DNA from: Halorussus rarus
GTDB taxonomy: Archaea; Halobacteriota; Halobacteria; Halobacteriales; Haladaptataceae
Assembly: GCF_003369835.1 (NCBI RefSeq)
Contig: NZ_QPMJ01000002.1
Coordinates: 1,054,001-1,118,000, forward strand
DNA: 64,000 bases
Reading direction: 5' to 3'
Shown: in pieces, positions 61,548 through 64,000 of the stretch
Numbering within the stretch: position 1 is the first letter of the stretch
Layout of the letters: the number at the start of each line of letters is the position of its first letter
The notes under the pieces: generated by a model
What the model saw: only the letters and a program-made list of their open reading frames with translations
What the model was told of the DNA's origin: nothing
Database searches by the model: none
Program-made: the position numbers and the translations under genes

Positions 61548-62813
61548 ATGGAGCGACGACGGCGGATGCGGTACCTCGCGTGGGTCGTGCTGCTGCTGGG
61601 TGCGGTCCTGGGCGCGCAGTGGGCGGTCGCGAGCCAGGGCGTCTCGGCCGCGTCGTCCGACGGCGCGTACGAGGGCCACACCCTCATCAGCGCCCAGAGC
61701 TACGGGCTCGACGGGAAGCTGCTCGAGGTCGACGGGGACGGCGAGGTCGTCTGGGAGTTCGACCCGCCGAACTCCCGGGTGTTCGACGCCGAGCAGCTGG
61801 CGAACGGCAACGTCCTCGTGGCGGTCACGACCAAGCACTCGCCCGCCGAGTGTCCGGCCGACCAGCTGCGGGTCGACCCCGACCAGTGCATCGAGTCGCG
61901 GGTCCTCGAGCTCGACGCCGAGACCAGGGAGGTCGTCTGGAAGTACACGTGGTACGACGAGTACATCACCCACCACGAGGTCCACGACGTCGACCGGCTC
62001 GAGAACGGGAACACCGCCATCGTCGACATGGGCAACGACCGGGCGTTCGTCGTCAACGAGTCCGGAGAGATCACGTGGGAGTGGCAGGCCGAGAACCACC
62101 TCGGCCGGGGGACCGAGTTCCGCGAGACGTACGGCGGACCGCCGGACCCCGGCGGCGAGGCCGACTGGACCCACATGAACGACATCGACAAACTGGACAA
62201 CGGCAACTTCCAGCTCTCGGTCCGGAATTTCGACGTCGTCGTGGAGGTCGACCCCGAGACCAAGGACATCGTGAACGTCGTGGGCGAGCCGGGCAACACC
62301 TCGGTCCTCAACCACCAGCACAACCCCTACGAGCTGCGGAACGGGACGGTGTTGGTCGCCGACAGCGAGAACGACCGGGTGGTCGAGCTCAACGCCTCGA
62401 CCGACGAGGTCGTCTGGCAGTACGGCGGCCGGGGGCTGCTCCACTGGCCGCGGGACGCCGACCGGCTGCCCAACGGCAACACCCTCATCGTGGACACGTT
62501 CAACAACCGGGTCGTCGAGGTCAACGAGCGGGGCGAGGTGGTCTGGCGCTACTCGGGCGTCCGGATGCCCTACACCACCGACCGGCTCTCGGTGCCCGAG
62601 GAGGACCACGAGACGGTGCCCGGCACCGAGCTTCGGAGCCGGTACGTCGGCACCGGCACCCTCCGGAGCGCGCTCAAGCAGGCCGAGGCGTACGCCGCGT
62701 TCGTGTTCCCGGCGTGGGTGAAGCTGCCGGAGCTCCTGACGCTGGCCGGGATGGCGCTCGGCGCGCTGTGGCTGCTGGCGGAGGGCGGAGTCGCGGTCCT
62801 GTTCGGCGAGTAG
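61548..62813 (+). CDS. Arylsulfotransferase (ASST)-like propeller membrane protein
   Basis: 421 aa. An N-terminal membrane/signal segment (YLAWVVLLLGAVLGAQWAV), then a repeated beta-propeller with NGNTAIVDMGNDRAF, RNGTVLVADSENDRVVELN and NGNTLIVDTFNNRVVEVNE blades, and a final membrane segment near 385-415. HxH-type residues ITHHEVHDVD and LNHQHNPYELRNG match the ASST family catalytic/metal region. The propeller is probably outside the cell. Reaction and acceptor are unknown; many archaeal members have no tested activity. Confidence 0.88.
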   Translation: MERRRRMRYLAWVVLLLGAVLGAQWAVASQGVSAASSDGAYEGHTLISAQSYGLDGKLLEVDGDGEVVWEFDPPNSRVFDAEQLANGNVLVAVTTKHSPAECPADQLRVDPDQCIESRVLELDAETREVVWKYTWYDEYITHHEVHDVDRLENGNTAIVDMGNDRAFVVNESGEITWEWQAENHLGRGTEFRETYGGPPDPGGEADWTHMNDIDKLDNGNFQLSVRNFDVVVEVDPETKDIVNVVGEPGNTSVLNHQHNPYELRNGTVLVADSENDRVVELNASTDEVVWQYGGRGLLHWPRDADRLPNGNTLIVDTFNNRVVEVNERGEVVWRYSGVRMPYTTDRLSVPEEDHETVPGTELRSRYVGTGTLRSALKQAEAYAAFVFPAWVKLPELLTLAGMALGALWLLAEGGVAVLFGE

Positions 62814-62844
62814 GGCCAGACCAGTCGACTCGCGAGAAATCAGT

Positions 62845-63957
62845 TCAGACGGGCTGGATCCGGAGCACGCGGTCGTCCTGGGGCGCGGGCGTCCCCCTGC
62901 CGTCCCGGTTGCTGGTCGTGACGTAGAGGTGGTCGTCGGGGCCGGTGAAGACGGTCCGGAGCCGGCCGTACTTCCCGTCGAGCAGTCGCTGCTGCTCGAC
63001 CACCTCGTTGTCGTCGTCGATCCGGACCCGGTGGAGGTGCGTGCCGGCGAGCGTCCCGAAGAAGAAGTCCCCCTGCCAGGCCCGGATGGGGCCGTGGTAG
63101 AACGCCGCGCTCCCGGGCGCGATGGTGGGCGTGTACGCCGCGACGGGGTCGGTGAACCGGTCCCCGTCGGACGGGCCGGTCACCGCCGGCCAGCCGTAGT
63201 TGTTCCCGGCCCGGAGGACGTTGATCTCGTCGCCGGTGTCGGGGCCGTGCTCGGTGCTGAACAGCGTCCCGTCGCGCCACGCGAGCCCCTGCGGGTTCCG
63301 GTGGCCGTAGGTGAACACGGCGTCGCCGAAGGGATTGTCCGGGTGGGGCTCACCCTCGGGGGTCAGCCGGAGGACCTTCCCGGCCGGCGACGAGCGGTCC
63401 TGGGCCAGCGACCCCTGGCTCGCGTCGCCGGTCGTCACGTAGAGCGCCCGGTCGGACGCCGAGGAGCCGGCCGGCCCGAAGGCGATGCGGCCGCCGTCGT
63501 GGATGGGTGAGGCGGGAATCCCGTCGACGAGGACCGACTCCCGGGCGAAGTCCTCGGAGACGCGGTGGCGCACCACGCGGTTGGCGAGCCCGTCCTCGCC
63601 CTCGTAGGTCTGGTAGGTGTACGCGAGGTCGGGGTCCGCGGGGTGGAGGGCCAGCCCGAGCAGGCCGCCCTCGCCGCGGGCCGCCACGACGTCGGTGAGG
63701 TCGGCCACCTCCTCCTTGCGGCCGTTCTTCGCGGCGACCCGCTGGACCCGGCCCGGCCGCTCGGTGAGGTAGAGGTCCCCGTCGGGCGCGAACGCCGCAC
63801 CCCACGGCACCTCCAGCTCCATCGTCACCGTCTCGGTGCGGAACCGGGTCCGGTCGGTGGTCGTGGTCGGCAGGTCGCCGGCGGTCCGCAGGCAGCCGGC
63901 CGCGCCGACCGCGCCGACAGCCGCCGTCACCGACCGGAGGTACGCGCGCCGCTCCAT
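62845..63957 (-). CDS. PQQ-type glucose/sorbosone dehydrogenase, Tat lipoprotein
   Basis: 370 aa. Signal with RRAYLRSVTAAVGAVGAAGC (twin Arg and lipobox AAGC), then a six-bladed propeller: LEVPWGAAFAPDGDLYLTER, EGGLLGLALHPADP, IHDGGRIAFGPAG, GHRNPQGLAWRDGTLFSTEH and NNYGWPAVTGPSDG. The H-G-P and GHRNPQG motifs bind PQQ/Ca and sugar. It oxidises aldose sugars outside the membrane. The propeller in the giant dockerin protein (817) is related. The ASST-like gene is convergent with it. Confidence 0.92.
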   Translation of the reverse strand: MERRAYLRSVTAAVGAVGAAGCLRTAGDLPTTTTDRTRFRTETVTMELEVPWGAAFAPDGDLYLTERPGRVQRVAAKNGRKEEVADLTDVVAARGEGGLLGLALHPADPDLAYTYQTYEGEDGLANRVVRHRVSEDFARESVLVDGIPASPIHDGGRIAFGPAGSSASDRALYVTTGDASQGSLAQDRSSPAGKVLRLTPEGEPHPDNPFGDAVFTYGHRNPQGLAWRDGTLFSTEHGPDTGDEINVLRAGNNYGWPAVTGPSDGDRFTDPVAAYTPTIAPGSAAFYHGPIRAWQGDFFFGTLAGTHLHRVRIDDDNEVVEQQRLLDGKYGRLRTVFTGPDDHLYVTTSNRDGRGTPAPQDDRVLRIQPV

Positions 63958-64000
63958 GAGTCGAGCAACGGGACCGCGGGAGAAAAGTAGCGTGGTTCCG

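Noticed and set aside
1-64000. CRISPR array or rRNA genes
   Set aside because: No regularly spaced direct repeats and no rRNA-like conserved stretches were seen; only one tRNA gene was found.

Overview
The window comes from a haloarchaeon, not identified to genus. The encoded proteins are strongly acidic, GC is high outside one island, transcripts look leaderless with TATA-like boxes 24-33 nt before start codons, and the gene set is archaeal and haloarchaeal: PAN, Pus10, ribosomal protein S19e, a PDCD5-family protein, HalOD1 output domains, HTH_10 (bacterio-opsin-activator type) regulators, and DUF2270, DUF6166 and DUF7344-type families.

Layout. (1) 1-6081: two secreted proteins on the minus strand. 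A very large multidomain protein ends in a duplicated dockerin, and the next gene, cut by the window edge, carries a cohesin-like domain. (2) 6463-31480: ordinary high-GC chromosome: DNA repair nuclease, a UPF0175/DUF3368 toxin-antitoxin pair, pus10, MATE exporter, PAN, a chemotaxis transducer, PepF, an M28 peptidase, truA, hisS, an rps19e/pdcd5/PP-loop cluster, thiL, a site-2 protease and nadE. (3) tRNA-Gly(CCC) at 31683-31753. (4) 31733-59581: an integrated genomic island of about 27.8 kb. A 26-bp repeat covering the tRNA 3' end is present at both ends with one mismatch, and a broken tyrosine recombinase lies just inside the left end. (5) 59626-63957: chromosome again, with envelope lipoproteins, a zinc-ribbon membrane protein, an arylsulfotransferase-like propeller protein and a PQQ-type sugar dehydrogenase.

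The island is a mosaic. Its left and centre (about 31.8-50.4 kb) are visibly AT-richer. They carry a decayed integrase, an N-terminal scrap of an archaeal SMC-like ATPase, an ACT/homoserine dehydrogenase pair and a metabolic cluster: NAD-dependent epimerase/dehydrogenase, IclR regulator, RraA-like aldolase, TRAP transporter (DctP, DctQ, DctM) with an associated universal stress protein, AEC carrier, zinc alcohol dehydrogenase, MBL-fold hydrolase and type I 3-dehydroquinate dehydratase. There is also a PIN/RHH toxin-antitoxin pair and several long gene-poor, eroded stretches. The right part (about 50.7-59.4 kb) is GC-rich and holds sensing and stress-type genes: two CBS proteins (one apparently fused to a ribosome-hibernation-factor-like domain), an SLC13-type permease with two TrkA-C domains, a HalOD1 pair, two divergent Bat-like regulators and a DUF7344-type HTH protein.

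Inference: the left/central island looks like an organic-acid or sugar-acid uptake and catabolism module under IclR control. The right part looks like a separately acquired stress-signalling module. The cohesin/dockerin gene pair at the left window edge and the tRNA-Gly island are the most unusual parts of the window.
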